A DNA stretch of 64,000 nt from Phycisphaerales bacterium (lineage in GTDB: Bacteria; Planctomycetota; Phycisphaerae; Phycisphaerales; UBA1924). The notes below the pieces were generated by a model. It saw only the letters and a program-made list of their open reading frames with translations. It ran no database searches and had not been told where the DNA came from. The first letter of the stretch is position 1. Every line of letters starts with the position of its first letter. The stretch is taken from positions 82,276 through 146,275 of the forward strand of contig CANHCQ010000007.1 of assembly GCA_947459215.1 (NCBI GenBank), in the 5' to 3' direction. Shown here in pieces: positions 52,875 to 60,343 of this stretch. Both the position numbers and the translations under genes were made by a program.

Positions 52875-53565
52875 GCTGATCGAAGATCGCCTGTCCCATT
52901 GCGGCGTCCTCCGTCCGTTCCGGATGCCACTGGACCCCAACATAGAACCGCCGCCCGGGATGGGCCGCGGCCTCGATTACGCCGTCGTCGCTGGTCGCGA
53001 TGGCCTGCATCGCGCCGGTCGCGATGATCGCCTGCTTGTGCTTGCTGTGCACCGTCCCTGCGGACAGGCGGATGCAAGACTGCGACGCGTGCGTCGGCGT
53101 CACTACATGATCCGCCCCCCAGTGGCGGGCGTGGGTCGGAGTGGTCTCGGGCATGAACTGGTCCATGGTGCCGCCGGCACGGAGGCACATGAGCTGCATC
53201 CCGAGGCAGATGCCGAGCACCGGTTTGCGCGGCTGGGACTCCAGCGCGGCGAGCAGGGCTAACTCATACTCCTGACGCAGCGGATGCAGCGGCGTGATCT
53301 TGGGGTGCGACGTTCCGCCAAACGCTTCTAAGCGGGGATCGTCGCCGCCCGTGAAGACAAAGCCGCTGCAGGTGGCGAGCTGGCCTGCAATGGCGCCGAC
53401 GATCGGCGCGAGCATCAAGGCCGTGCCGCCGGCGCGTTCGACGCATTGGGCGTACGCGAGGCCCACGTCCAGCTTCTGGCGTCCGTTGACATCGGAAACG
53501 TCCATTGTGATGCCGACGATGGGGCGATTGCCCGCGGGAACTGCCATTAGCGTGGTGGGGACCAT
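52855..53565 (-). CDS. C26-family class I glutamine amidotransferase-like hydrolase (PuuD-like)
   Basis: 236-residue protein of the gamma-glutamyl-GABA hydrolase/peptidase C26 family. FTGGDDPRLEAFG, the nucleophile in LGICLGMQLMC (Cys about 123) and VGVQWHPERTED (catalytic His and Glu) are present. It hydrolyses gamma-glutamyl amide bonds such as gamma-glutamyl-GABA; the actual substrate here is unknown. The ATG at 53565 is chosen (53547 is another). The upstream part of the longer frame is a shadow of the divergent gene's promoter. Confidence 0.88.
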   Translation of the reverse strand: MVPTTLMAVPAGNRPIVGITMDVSDVNGRQKLDVGLAYAQCVERAGGTALMLAPIVGAIAGQLATCSGFVFTGGDDPRLEAFGGTSHPKITPLHPLRQEYELALLAALESQPRKPVLGICLGMQLMCLRAGGTMDQFMPETTPTHARHWGADHVVTPTHASQSCIRLSAGTVHSKHKQAIIATGAMQAIATSDDGVIEAAAHPGRRFYVGVQWHPERTEDAAMGQAIFDQLIAACR

Positions 53566-53679
53566 CGCGACATTCTTCGGCGTTCGCTCGCGCGGTTCTG
53601 GACAGGACACCATTCCGTGCTCGCCGCGGCTTGTGCAGCGATTGTGCACGGCCTGCCCGCGGCTTCGTACACTCCCCCC

Positions 53680-55041
53680 ATGTCTCGAGCCAGCGCCCTC
53701 ATCTGGGTTGTCCTTGCCGCCATTCTGGGCGGCTTGGTGTGGTGGACCACGGTGCGCGGCGTCGTTGAGGTGCCCGGTTCCGCATTGCTCGACGCCTTCG
53801 CGACAAGCGATGTACGCAGGATCCGCGTCACAGCACCGGACGGTGGCGCAGCGGCGATCGAGCGTGGGCCGCTCGATGGTTTGTGGCTGATGACGCTCGG
53901 CCAGAACCAGACAAGCGTCGTCGTCGAGGCTTCGCGTGTGCAGGGTTTTCTTCGGTTGGTTGCTGAGCTTCGCGCCAGCGTCACCGATCCGCGTCCGATG
54001 CCCAAGGCCGCGATTGTCGAGCTGATCGGAGCGTCCGGAACACTGGCCACGATCGCGATCGATCCCGAGTTTCTGGCCGGAAAGGGACGGGTGGCCCTGC
54101 TCAACGAGGCGGGCCAGGTGATACGGGTCGCTGCGACATCGGAAGACCTCAGCGCCCTGCTGCGTCCGGACGCACTATCGGAGTGGCGGTCCAAGGCTTT
54201 GCTGGGATGGGCACCGGAGCGGAGCAGTTCGCTTCTGATCAGGCGTGGTGACACCGGCGTGTCAATCGCGCGTGTCGGCACCGGCTGGCTGATGTCGGCG
54301 CCGCTTCAGCTCAAGGCCGACCCCGGCGCTGTCCAGGGCGTGTCGCTCTGGTTGGCAAACACGACCGTCGATCGGTTTCTTGACGATGCGGGCGCGACGG
54401 AGAGCTTTGCAACGTCAGTCCGCACCATCGTGGTGGGAACCGAGTCGTTGGATCGGCGGCGCATCGAACTGCGAATCGAGCTCGGGCCCGAGGTCGATGC
54501 TCGGTCCAGCCTGGTTCGCATCACCGGCGTCGACCGTGATTCCGTCTCCGGGTCGGGCGCCGCCAAGGCTCTGTGGGGGCCGACCATCGCGGTGGTCCAG
54601 ACAAGTGTGCTCACCGGCCTGAGCGACGACCCCGCGTCGTATCTGCCAAAGACGTCGTTCGATTTTCCAACGGCGGATGTGGCCGCGCTGCGCGTCGGGT
54701 CGTCCACGGTTTCCCGTGGCAGCGACGGAAACTTCGGGCCAAATGACGCAACGGTGCGAGCCGCGCTCAAGCTGCTGACCGAAGTTCCGGCCGCGAGCGT
54801 CACCCTGCTCCCCGGGCCCGGCGGCGCTGCCGCAGAGGCGACACGGGTAACCCTGCTGGGACTCGGGGGCGCCACGATCGGGGCGGCCACGGTGGAGTTT
54901 GACAGCATCGCGTCCCGGACCGAGGGGGCACCGTCGATGCCGGCCATTCGCGTGACGGTGGACCGCGTCCAAAGAGTGATTGCGATGGAGCGTGCGCGGG
55001 AGTTCCTTGCCGCGCTCAAGTCGATTGATGATTCGAAGTAG
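53680..55041 (+). CDS. DUF4340-like membrane-anchored protein
   Basis: 453 residues. One N-terminal transmembrane helix (about 4-24), then an entirely soluble part with repeated beta-alpha-beta units (WLMTLGQNQTSVVVEASRVQGFL, ATIAIDPEFLAGKGRVALLNEAG, GWLMSAPLQLKADPGAVQG). This matches the pattern of DUF4340 proteins, often near gliding-type ABC genes. No such genes are here. The ATG at 53680 gives a standard anchor. Confidence 0.6.
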   Translation: MSRASALIWVVLAAILGGLVWWTTVRGVVEVPGSALLDAFATSDVRRIRVTAPDGGAAAIERGPLDGLWLMTLGQNQTSVVVEASRVQGFLRLVAELRASVTDPRPMPKAAIVELIGASGTLATIAIDPEFLAGKGRVALLNEAGQVIRVAATSEDLSALLRPDALSEWRSKALLGWAPERSSSLLIRRGDTGVSIARVGTGWLMSAPLQLKADPGAVQGVSLWLANTTVDRFLDDAGATESFATSVRTIVVGTESLDRRRIELRIELGPEVDARSSLVRITGVDRDSVSGSGAAKALWGPTIAVVQTSVLTGLSDDPASYLPKTSFDFPTADVAALRVGSSTVSRGSDGNFGPNDATVRAALKLLTEVPAASVTLLPGPGGAAAEATRVTLLGLGGATIGAATVEFDSIASRTEGAPSMPAIRVTVDRVQRVIAMERAREFLAALKSIDDSK

Positions 55042-55052
55042 TGAGTCGCGGC

Positions 55053-56402
55053 TCATCGGGCGGGCTTGGAACCGATGTCGCGACGGAACTGCGCGCCCTC
55101 GAACTTGATCGCGTCGCAGGCTCCATAGGCCGCTTGGCGCGCCTCGGAGATCGTCGCGCCAAGGCCGGTCACGCCCAGCACGCGGCCGCCGCTGACCACG
55201 GTGTCGCCGTCCTTGGTGCGAGTCGCGCCTGCGATCGTCACGCGGGCGTTCTCGTGCCTCGCGGCCTCCTCGAGTCCTTCGATTACAGCGCCCTTCTTCG
55301 GGGCATCGGGATATCCCCGAGCGGCCATCACCACGCAGCACGCCGTGCGTTCATCCCACTGCACGTCCACTGTGTCGAGCGTCCCGGTGCACGCGGCACA
55401 CAGGAGGTCGATCACGTCCGATTTCAGGCGAGCCATCAGTGGCTGGCACTCCGGGTCGCCGAAGCGGCAGTTGAACTCGAGCACCTTGGGGCCCGCCGGG
55501 GTGAGCATGATGCCGGCGTACAGCACGCCCTTGTACTCGATGCCTTCACGCCGGAGCGCGTCAACCGTCGCGACGAGCACGTCACGCTCCACGATCGCGA
55601 GTGTTGCGTCATCGATCACCGGGGCGGGGCAGTACGCGCCCATGCCGCCGGTGTTCGGACCCTTGTCGCCGTCGAGCAATCGCTTATGGTCCTGGCACGG
55701 CGGCAGAACCAGAATGTTGTGACCGTCCACGATCGCGAGCACGGAGACTTCTGGTCCCTCAAGACGTTCCTCGATGATCACACGCGAGCCGGCATCGCCG
55801 AACTCCCGGGCGACCATGATCCGATCAATCGCCTCGTTCGCTTCCTTGAACGTCGAGGGCACGATCACGCCTTTTCCCTTTGCGAGCCCCGCGGCTTTGA
55901 TCACCGGAGGCAGTTCGGCCGCTGCCTTGCCCGCGAGCTTCTGGGCCTTTCCCTCAAGCGCTGGCGGATGCTCACGCGAAGCAAGGTAGTCCTTGGCCAC
56001 TCGGGCGTCGGTGAAGACGCGTGCATCAGCGGTGGGGATCGACGAAGCCTTCATGAGCTGCTTGGCCCAGGCCTTGTCGGCCTCAAGTCGCGCGGCCTCG
56101 GCACCGGGGCCGAAGACCAGCCGACCAGGTGCGGCAAGCTTGTCGGCATATCCCTCCGCAAGCGGATCCTCAGGGCCGATCACCACCAGCCCTATGTTGT
56201 TCCTTTCGCAGAACTGCTGCAGCCGGTAGATCTCGCGGATACTCACCGGAACATCCACCGCTTTGGCGATCCGCGCCAGCCCCGCGTTCTCCGGGTGCGT
56301 GGTCCACAACTCACCCAGACGCTTGGATTCTCGCATCTTGAGCGCCAGCGCGTGTTCGCGCCCGCCGCCGCCGATGAGTAGTACGTTGATCGTGTCGCTC
56401 AC
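55053..56402 (-). CDS. purD: phosphoribosylamine-glycine ligase
   Basis: 449-residue ATP-grasp enzyme joining phosphoribosylamine and glycine in purine synthesis. GGGGREHALALKM at the N-terminus, VVIGPEDPLAEGYAD, the ATP-grasp signature PVIKAAGLAKGKGVIVP, HKRLLDGDKGPNTGGMGAY and FNCRFGDPECQP are all present. The standard PET is here PEC at the Mg site, a common variant. GTG start. It ends 11 bases from the convergent DUF4340 gene. Confidence 0.94.
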   Translation of the reverse strand: MSDTINVLLIGGGGREHALALKMRESKRLGELWTTHPENAGLARIAKAVDVPVSIREIYRLQQFCERNNIGLVVIGPEDPLAEGYADKLAAPGRLVFGPGAEAARLEADKAWAKQLMKASSIPTADARVFTDARVAKDYLASREHPPALEGKAQKLAGKAAAELPPVIKAAGLAKGKGVIVPSTFKEANEAIDRIMVAREFGDAGSRVIIEERLEGPEVSVLAIVDGHNILVLPPCQDHKRLLDGDKGPNTGGMGAYCPAPVIDDATLAIVERDVLVATVDALRREGIEYKGVLYAGIMLTPAGPKVLEFNCRFGDPECQPLMARLKSDVIDLLCAACTGTLDTVDVQWDERTACCVVMAARGYPDAPKKGAVIEGLEEAARHENARVTIAGATRTKDGDTVVSGGRVLGVTGLGATISEARQAAYGACDAIKFEGAQFRRDIGSKPAR

Positions 56403-56450
56403 GCCCGATCGTAGCGGGCGGACCGCGACGATTCGCGTCCGTCGCTCGTC

Positions 56451-56927
56451 TCACCGCTCGTCTCGCCGTGACGCTTCGTGCTCCCTGATCGCAGCCTCAG
56501 ACAACCCGAGCGCCGCCTCAATCAGTCGGCTCGCGAGCCCCACCTTGTCCTCGTACTCCTCCAAAGAACCAACCAGCGCTCGGCGGCACAGATCGTCGTA
56601 GCGGTGGGGGAGGTCCGGGCACTGCACGCAGCGTTGAGAATCGATCAGCGACCGCAGCCTCAGCGTGTTGTGAAAGTGCAGCGAGTCCGCCGGCAGCTCG
56701 CGCCTGATGGACGTGGTCAGCAGGTGCCCAAACAGCGGAACTGGACGCGAATCTGCGCGATCTTTCCTCGCCGCCGCCGCACGCAGCGCGTCGCAATCGG
56801 TGGATGACCGCGTGATGACCGCGAACTGTTCCTCGCCGCAGATGCACAGATCAACACCGCGGGGTTCTTCGGTACGCGCCGTCGCGTCCGACCCGTCGAA
56901 CAACTGCCGAAAGCTGTCGAACCGCAC
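56451..56927 (-). CDS. hypothetical protein
   Basis: 158 residues, no family recognised. It contains CICGEEQFAVITRSS, several Arg-rich helices and RCVQCPDLPHRYDDLC, whose Cys pairs may bind metal. The frame continues upstream across the initiator tRNA gene to 57014, so the GTG at 56927 is proposed as start. Confidence is modest because the gene is isolated. Confidence 0.4.
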   Translation of the reverse strand: MRFDSFRQLFDGSDATARTEEPRGVDLCICGEEQFAVITRSSTDCDALRAAAARKDRADSRPVPLFGHLLTTSIRRELPADSLHFHNTLRLRSLIDSQRCVQCPDLPHRYDDLCRRALVGSLEEYEDKVGLASRLIEAALGLSEAAIREHEASRRDER

Positions 56928-56977
56928 GCCGTCGTGTTGACCGAAGCAGCTGCCGCGCCTAGTCTTGTCACCCTGAT

Positions 56978-57050
<73 letters not shown>

Positions 57051-57051
<1 letters not shown>

Positions 57052-57260
57052 TTACCGGGCCGGTTGCGAAAGCGACCGGCCCTTTGGTTTTCAGGGAACG
57101 CCGCCGAGAGACCTCGGCGGCGTTTCCGCGTTTTGGCTCACGTTCCGCGAGGATTGGCGACTGGGTCCGCCGTGGGCGACGTCTCTGGCCTTCCGCACGC
57201 CATAACCAGCTTCCGTCCACCCGGCGGCCCTTGGCGGCGATTTGGGCCCAAAGTCTCTCC
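57051..57260. repeat. 210-bp direct repeat, left copy (tRNA-fMet 3' flank)
   Basis: Starts at the last base of tRNA-fMet and runs 210 bp; matched by 63507-63716 at an offset of 6456. The first 97 bases match with about five differences and no gaps; the rest is more diverged, with further matches at ATAACC (about 57202) and TTTGGGCCCAAAGTCTCTCC (57241-57260). It contains the tRNA terminator (57057-57093) and a second strong hairpin AACGCCGCCGAGAGACCTCGGCGGCGTT. Confidence 0.88.
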
Positions 57261-57468
57261 AGGTCTCTCTTCCGGACGGGCGGGGGTTAACGGGCGAGCT
57301 CGCTCGAAGCGCGGCCGCAAACCCCACTGTCACGATTGCGATGTTCGCGCCACGGCGTTCCGATCGCCACCCGTCTGTTCATCGCCGCGCGCGACCGCCT
57401 CGTCGTTTGCATAAAGGCTCCGGAGACGATTCCGCGATGGGCGCGGCGATCGAACCCGGAGCCGCAGC
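57052..57468. other. intergenic: left repeat and unassigned spacer
   Basis: After the repeat (to 57260) about 200 bp remain with no ORF of credible composition and no recognised signal, leading to the small gene at 57469. Confidence 0.45.
57057..57093 (+). terminator. intrinsic terminator of tRNA-fMet
   Basis: Stem of 11 bp (GGGCCGGTTGC with GCGACCGGCCC, one wobble) with a GAAA loop, then TTTGGTTTTC. Confidence 0.85.
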
Positions 57469-57696
57469 GTGACATCATCGAAGAACCCGGACAGCATGTC
57501 GCCCGCAGAGCGTGAAGCGGAGATCGCGAGCATTCTGGCGCGTGGCGTGGTGCGTGCCGTTCGTGCCGTTCGTGCCGAACGGGCGCGGACATGCGGGACC
57601 ACGCGGGCGATTGACGAGCATGCCAGATCTCTCGGCGATGGACTTGTACTCTCGCCGGAAGCCGCCCTCAGTGTCGCAACGCGGCCCGCGGGTTAA
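57469..57696 (+). CDS. small recombinase-island ORF
   Basis: 75 residues, GTG start with CGGAG upstream. The core SMSPAEREAEIASILARGVVRA resembles a small protein commonly encoded next to DUF2924 and large serine recombinase genes in mobile regions; beyond that the function is unknown. It precedes the DUF2924 gene by 29 bases and has no recombinase after it. Confidence 0.55.
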   Translation: MTSSKNPDSMSPAEREAEIASILARGVVRAVRAVRAERARTCGTTRAIDEHARSLGDGLVLSPEAALSVATRPAG

Positions 57697-57725
57697 CGCT
57701 CTCGGCCCATGCGTTAGGAGATTCA

Positions 57726-58028
57726 ATGTCCGACCTGATGCACCGACAACTCGACGACCTTGGCAAGATGACCACAAGCGACCTCGTGCAGCGGTATGAG
57801 GATCTGCACTGCCACAAGTGCCGCACTCGCCACCGCGCGTATCTGATCGGCAAGATCGCCTGGCGGATCCAAGCCAACGCGGAAGGCGGTCTGAGCGAGC
57901 GGGCGCGGAAGCGGGCAGCAGAGCTGGCCGACCTCGCGGAGGTCCGCGTGATGGCCCCTACGCAAACCGGGGGAAAGGTCAAGTGCTTCCGCCTATCGGC
58001 CTTGACCCGGCCCATCTCCCCCATATAG
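57726..58028 (+). CDS. DUF2924-like protein
   Basis: 100 residues. Contains the core YEDLHCHKCRTRHRAYLIGKIAWRIQANAEGGLSERAR, closely resembling DUF2924, a family encoded next to site-specific recombinases in many integrated elements. AGGAG precedes the ATG. It follows the small ORF; the expected recombinase is missing. A role in the excision or control of the element is plausible but not shown. Confidence 0.72.
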   Translation: MSDLMHRQLDDLGKMTTSDLVQRYEDLHCHKCRTRHRAYLIGKIAWRIQANAEGGLSERARKRAAELADLAEVRVMAPTQTGGKVKCFRLSALTRPISPI

Positions 58029-58045
58029 TATGCACGCTTACTATA
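58024..58045. promoter_or_regulatory. operator-like palindrome of the SRPBCC-marR pair
   Basis: TATAGTA (58024-58030) and TACTATA (58039-58045) form a perfect inverted repeat with an 8-base spacer, and GC..GC inside is also symmetric (18 of 22 positions). It sits 27 bp before the SRPBCC start, an ideal place for autorepression by the downstream MarR regulator. Confidence 0.6.
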
Positions 58046-58071
58046 GCCTTCGTGTTCAGGGAGATCATCTC

Positions 58072-58518
58072 ATGTGGACGTTCGAGCACCGCATCACGGC
58101 CGCCATCACCCAAGAGCAGGTGTGGGCAGTGTGGACGGACGTGGAACGGTGGAACGCGTGGGACCCGGGCGTGTCGTGGGCGAAGCTCGACGGCACGTTC
58201 GCGGTCGGGACCACATGCACCCTCAAACCCAAGGATGGGCCCAGGGTGCGGGCCGTGATTACCCGCTGCGATCGGCCGCTCGGATTCGCCGTCGAGTCAC
58301 ACCTGCCCCTTTGCAGGTTGGTCTTTGATCACCGGGTTGTCGAAGTGCCCGGCGGGGTCCAGCTGACTCACCGGGTGACAATGACCGGTCCGATGACCTT
58401 TCTGTGTCGGCGATTGATCGGCGCCAGCATCGAGCGAGACATGCCTGTGGCGATGGCGCGTCTGGTCGAACTGGCCACAGCCAGTCGTGCGGGGGCATCG
58501 GCGCAGAGGAGCGACTGA
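58072..58518 (+). CDS. SRPBCC-family (START/Bet v1-like) protein
   Basis: 148 residues of helix-grip fold: WTFEHRITAAITQEQVWAVW, DVERWNAWDPGV, then FDHRVVEVPGGVQLTHRVTM, as in polyketide-cyclase/dehydrase proteins that bind hydrophobic ligands. The start at 58072 (GGGAG upstream) leaves the palindrome free; a start at 58030 would lie in it. The marR gene follows 2 bases after the stop, so the pair is an operon. Substrate unknown. Confidence 0.75.
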   Translation: MWTFEHRITAAITQEQVWAVWTDVERWNAWDPGVSWAKLDGTFAVGTTCTLKPKDGPRVRAVITRCDRPLGFAVESHLPLCRLVFDHRVVEVPGGVQLTHRVTMTGPMTFLCRRLIGASIERDMPVAMARLVELATASRAGASAQRSD

Positions 58519-58520
58519 CC

Positions 58521-58964
58521 ATGCAGCATGTCTCGCGATTCGTCGGCCCTGACGACAGTCCCGGCTTCCTGCTCTGGCGTGTGGCCAGCGAGTGGCAGCG
58601 CCGGCAAGGCGAGGCGCTCGAGCCGCTGGGCCTTACCCATGTCCAGTTCGTGCTGCTGGCCGGCGTGGCGTGGTTCACCCAAGGCGGTGATGCGTTGACA
58701 CAGGCGGAACTGGCCCGTCAGACGTACATGGACGAGATGATGACCTCGCAGGTCGTGCGTGTGCTGGAACAACGCAAGCTGATCGTGCGGACCGCGCACC
58801 CCCGGGACCAACGGGCGCGTTCGCTCTCGTTAACCAAGGTCGGCGCGAAGCTGCTCAAAGCGGCCCTGCCAATCGTGGAAAACACAGACGTGGCGTTCTT
58901 CAAGGCCGCCCACGACGAGCAGCCGGCGATGCTCAAGGGCTTCCGCCAACTGCTGGCAGGCTGA
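58521..58964 (+). CDS. MarR-family transcriptional regulator
   Basis: 147 residues. Winged-helix core LTQAELARQTYMDEMMTSQVVRVLEQRKLIVRTAHPRDQRARSLSLTKVG is standard MarR, with the DPRDxR-type wing. It dimerises through terminal helices. AGGAG precedes the ATG. It most likely represses the operon from the palindrome at 58024 and is released by a ligand, perhaps one related to the SRPBCC substrate. Confidence 0.88.
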   Translation: MQHVSRFVGPDDSPGFLLWRVASEWQRRQGEALEPLGLTHVQFVLLAGVAWFTQGGDALTQAELARQTYMDEMMTSQVVRVLEQRKLIVRTAHPRDQRARSLSLTKVGAKLLKAALPIVENTDVAFFKAAHDEQPAMLKGFRQLLAG

Positions 58965-59099
58965 GTGGAGAACAGCTATCGCTCCGGGACTTGCCGAGGC
59001 CATCACGACTGCTCAATCGGCGCTCTTCCCAAGAATCTTGAGCCCAGCGGAGTGGCAGTTTGCGGGCTCGATTTCGGCCTCTGTTCACAAGGCGGATCG

Positions 59100-59145
59100 A
59101 TGAACAAGTCGAGATATCCGGAGGAGCAGATCGCGCTCGCTCTCA
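59100..59145 (+). pseudogene. IS3-family transposase OrfA N-terminal fragment
   Basis: Translates MNKSRYPEEQIALALS, the first 15 or so residues of IS3-type OrfA (M-K-S-R-x-EEQI-x-ALx). The following sequence lacks any transposase character. A remnant of insertion and decay in the island. Confidence 0.55.
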
Positions 59146-59427
59146 GCCCGAACGCATGTCGGGTCGGCAGAATCACGGCGCGGCGGAACGGTGTTGTACA
59201 TCGGTTCGTGTCGCGAACTGCCGATTACGTGCTGCGTGATCGCCAAAGCGAGCATGCCCGCCCAAGACCCCCTCTGGGACGCTCAAAAGCGGTCTCTGGT
59301 GGTCTCGGCGTGTCGCCAACGGCCGCTCGTGCGGGTGGATTGAACTCCCGAACATGTCGCGCCGGACGCTATGTCTACGTTGGTCTCTCCATCGCGTCGG
59401 GTTACCGCTACGCGCCCACTATTTGAT

Positions 59428-59455
59428 AACCCCCGGGTCGTGAGACTCGGGGGTT
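59428..59455. terminator. terminator-like hairpin between marR region and zur
   Basis: AACCCCCG.GTC pairs with GAC.CGGGGGTT around GTGA; on the plus strand it is followed by GTCGGTTTT. Separates the convergent marR side and fur/zur gene. Confidence 0.6.
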
Positions 59456-59481
59456 GTCGGTTTTGGGGCGGCCGGGCGGAG

Positions 59482-59919
59482 TCAACTGCGGCGGTTGCTC
59501 TGGCGGCTGACCGTTGATCGATGTGATGGCCGGGCTGATGTGGGGCGAGGGCCGCAGTCGGCGCAGGTCCCAACCAGCACGACCTCGTGATCCCGCACGC
59601 GGAAGCCCGAGGGCAGACCATCGGTCAGACCCGATGGGCACTTGCCGGGCACGTCGAACACACGGTCGCACGCGTCGCACTTGAAGTGGTGGTGATGTGG
59701 GAGCCCCGCGAGTTCGTAGCGGCTTGGCTCGCCCGGCAACTCCACTGGACGGATCAAGCCACTTTCGATGAGACGCTTGAGCGTGCGATAGACCGTGGCG
59801 AGATTAATCGTCGGCGCGTCGGGCTTCGCGGCATCCAGAATCTCCGCCGGACTCAACGGCCGCTGGGCGGACCTGAGGGACGCTTCGATCGCGATGCGTT
59901 GGGACGTGTGGCGGTCCAT
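59482..59919 (-). CDS. Fur-family regulator, probably Zur
   Basis: 145 residues. Winged helix PLSPAEILDAAKPDAPTINLATVYRTLKRLIESGLIR (DNA-recognition helix NLATVYRTL), then PHHHHFKCDACDRVFDV and the second Cys pair GTCADCG: the two CxxC structural zinc sites and the sensing His cluster of Fur/Zur/PerR. The C-terminal tail is basic. Start chosen at ATG 59919; 59955 in the same frame would place it inside the divergent promoter. The palindrome at 59970-59993 just upstream suits autoregulation. Zinc rather than iron is inferred from the COG0523 gene in the same cluster. Confidence 0.8.
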   Translation of the reverse strand: MDRHTSQRIAIEASLRSAQRPLSPAEILDAAKPDAPTINLATVYRTLKRLIESGLIRPVELPGEPSRYELAGLPHHHHFKCDACDRVFDVPGKCPSGLTDGLPSGFRVRDHEVVLVGTCADCGPRPTSARPSHRSTVSRQSNRRS

Positions 59920-59948
59920 GAGGGTCAAACAGGGTATCGGAGAGTGGG

Positions 59949-59977
59949 TTGACATCGCGACCCAAGATGCAGATGAT
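59949..59977 (+). promoter_or_regulatory. sigma-70-like promoter of the zinc module
   Basis: TTGACA at 59949-59954, 17-base spacer and GATGAT at 59972-59977. The -10 is inside the Zur-box palindrome, so binding would block transcription. Confidence 0.45.
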
Positions 59978-59993
59978 AATGCATTCGCATCTG
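59970..59993. promoter_or_regulatory. Zur/Fur box palindrome
   Basis: 24-bp near-perfect palindrome: CAGATG at the left, AATGCATT at the centre and CATCTG at the right (20 of 24 positions symmetric). It lies between the divergent fur/zur gene and the zinc-ribbon gene. Confidence 0.7.
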
Positions 59994-60005
59994 GAGTCCA
60001 GCCCT

Positions 60006-60257
60006 TTGCCTCGCTACGACTACTTCTGCCCTGCCAATGACCGCACAGTCGAGGTCACTCACTCGATCTCGGTCACGCTGCGCACCTGGGGCGAGGTGTG
60101 CAAGGCAGCCCGCGTCCAGCGCGGCAAGACCCCGGCATCCGCCAAGGTCCAGCGGATGATCGGCCCCGCCATGCTCTTGGGGACGCGGCATGGCCCGAGC
60201 GGTGGCGCGGGGCACGGTGGCGGGAGTTGCTGCGGAGAGGCGGGGTGCCATGGGTGA
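60006..60257 (+). CDS. FmdB-like zinc-ribbon small protein with Cys/His tail
   Basis: 83 residues read from a TTG start at 60006: MPRYDYFCPANDRTVEVTHS is the FmdB/zinc-ribbon-like opening, but only one Cys of the first pair is present. The last 20 residues (HGPSGGAGHGGGSCCGEAGC) are Gly/Cys/His rich and could bind metal. The TTG is supported by CTGGAG eight bases before; upstream ATGs lie inside the Zur box. First gene of the island's metal module and predicted to be repressed under zinc sufficiency. Confidence 0.7.
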   Translation: MPRYDYFCPANDRTVEVTHSISVTLRTWGEVCKAARVQRGKTPASAKVQRMIGPAMLLGTRHGPSGGAGHGGGSCCGEAGCHG

Positions 60258-60343
60258 TGTCCCGCCGACACATCGATCCATCGCTCGCCAGCCAGTCCGG
60301 TGTGTTTGCTCTGCCATGCCATCGCCCAGCGTAGAGGAGGGTT

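Larger units (their letters stand above)
58965..59481. other. degenerate region with IS scrap
   Basis: 517 bp between marR and fur/zur. A single long frame (58965-59426) is a mosaic of an IS3 OrfA start and noise and is not accepted as a gene. The right end holds a terminator hairpin (59428-59455). Confidence 0.5.

Noticed and set aside
53680..55041. Gliding-type ABC transporter locus
   Set aside because: DUF4340-like protein stands alone; neighbours are a C26 hydrolase and PurD, so no gliding or ABC role can be claimed.
58965..59426. 153-codon open frame after marR
   Set aside because: Only about 15 residues in the middle have any similarity (IS3 OrfA start); the rest is random composition, without ribosome site.
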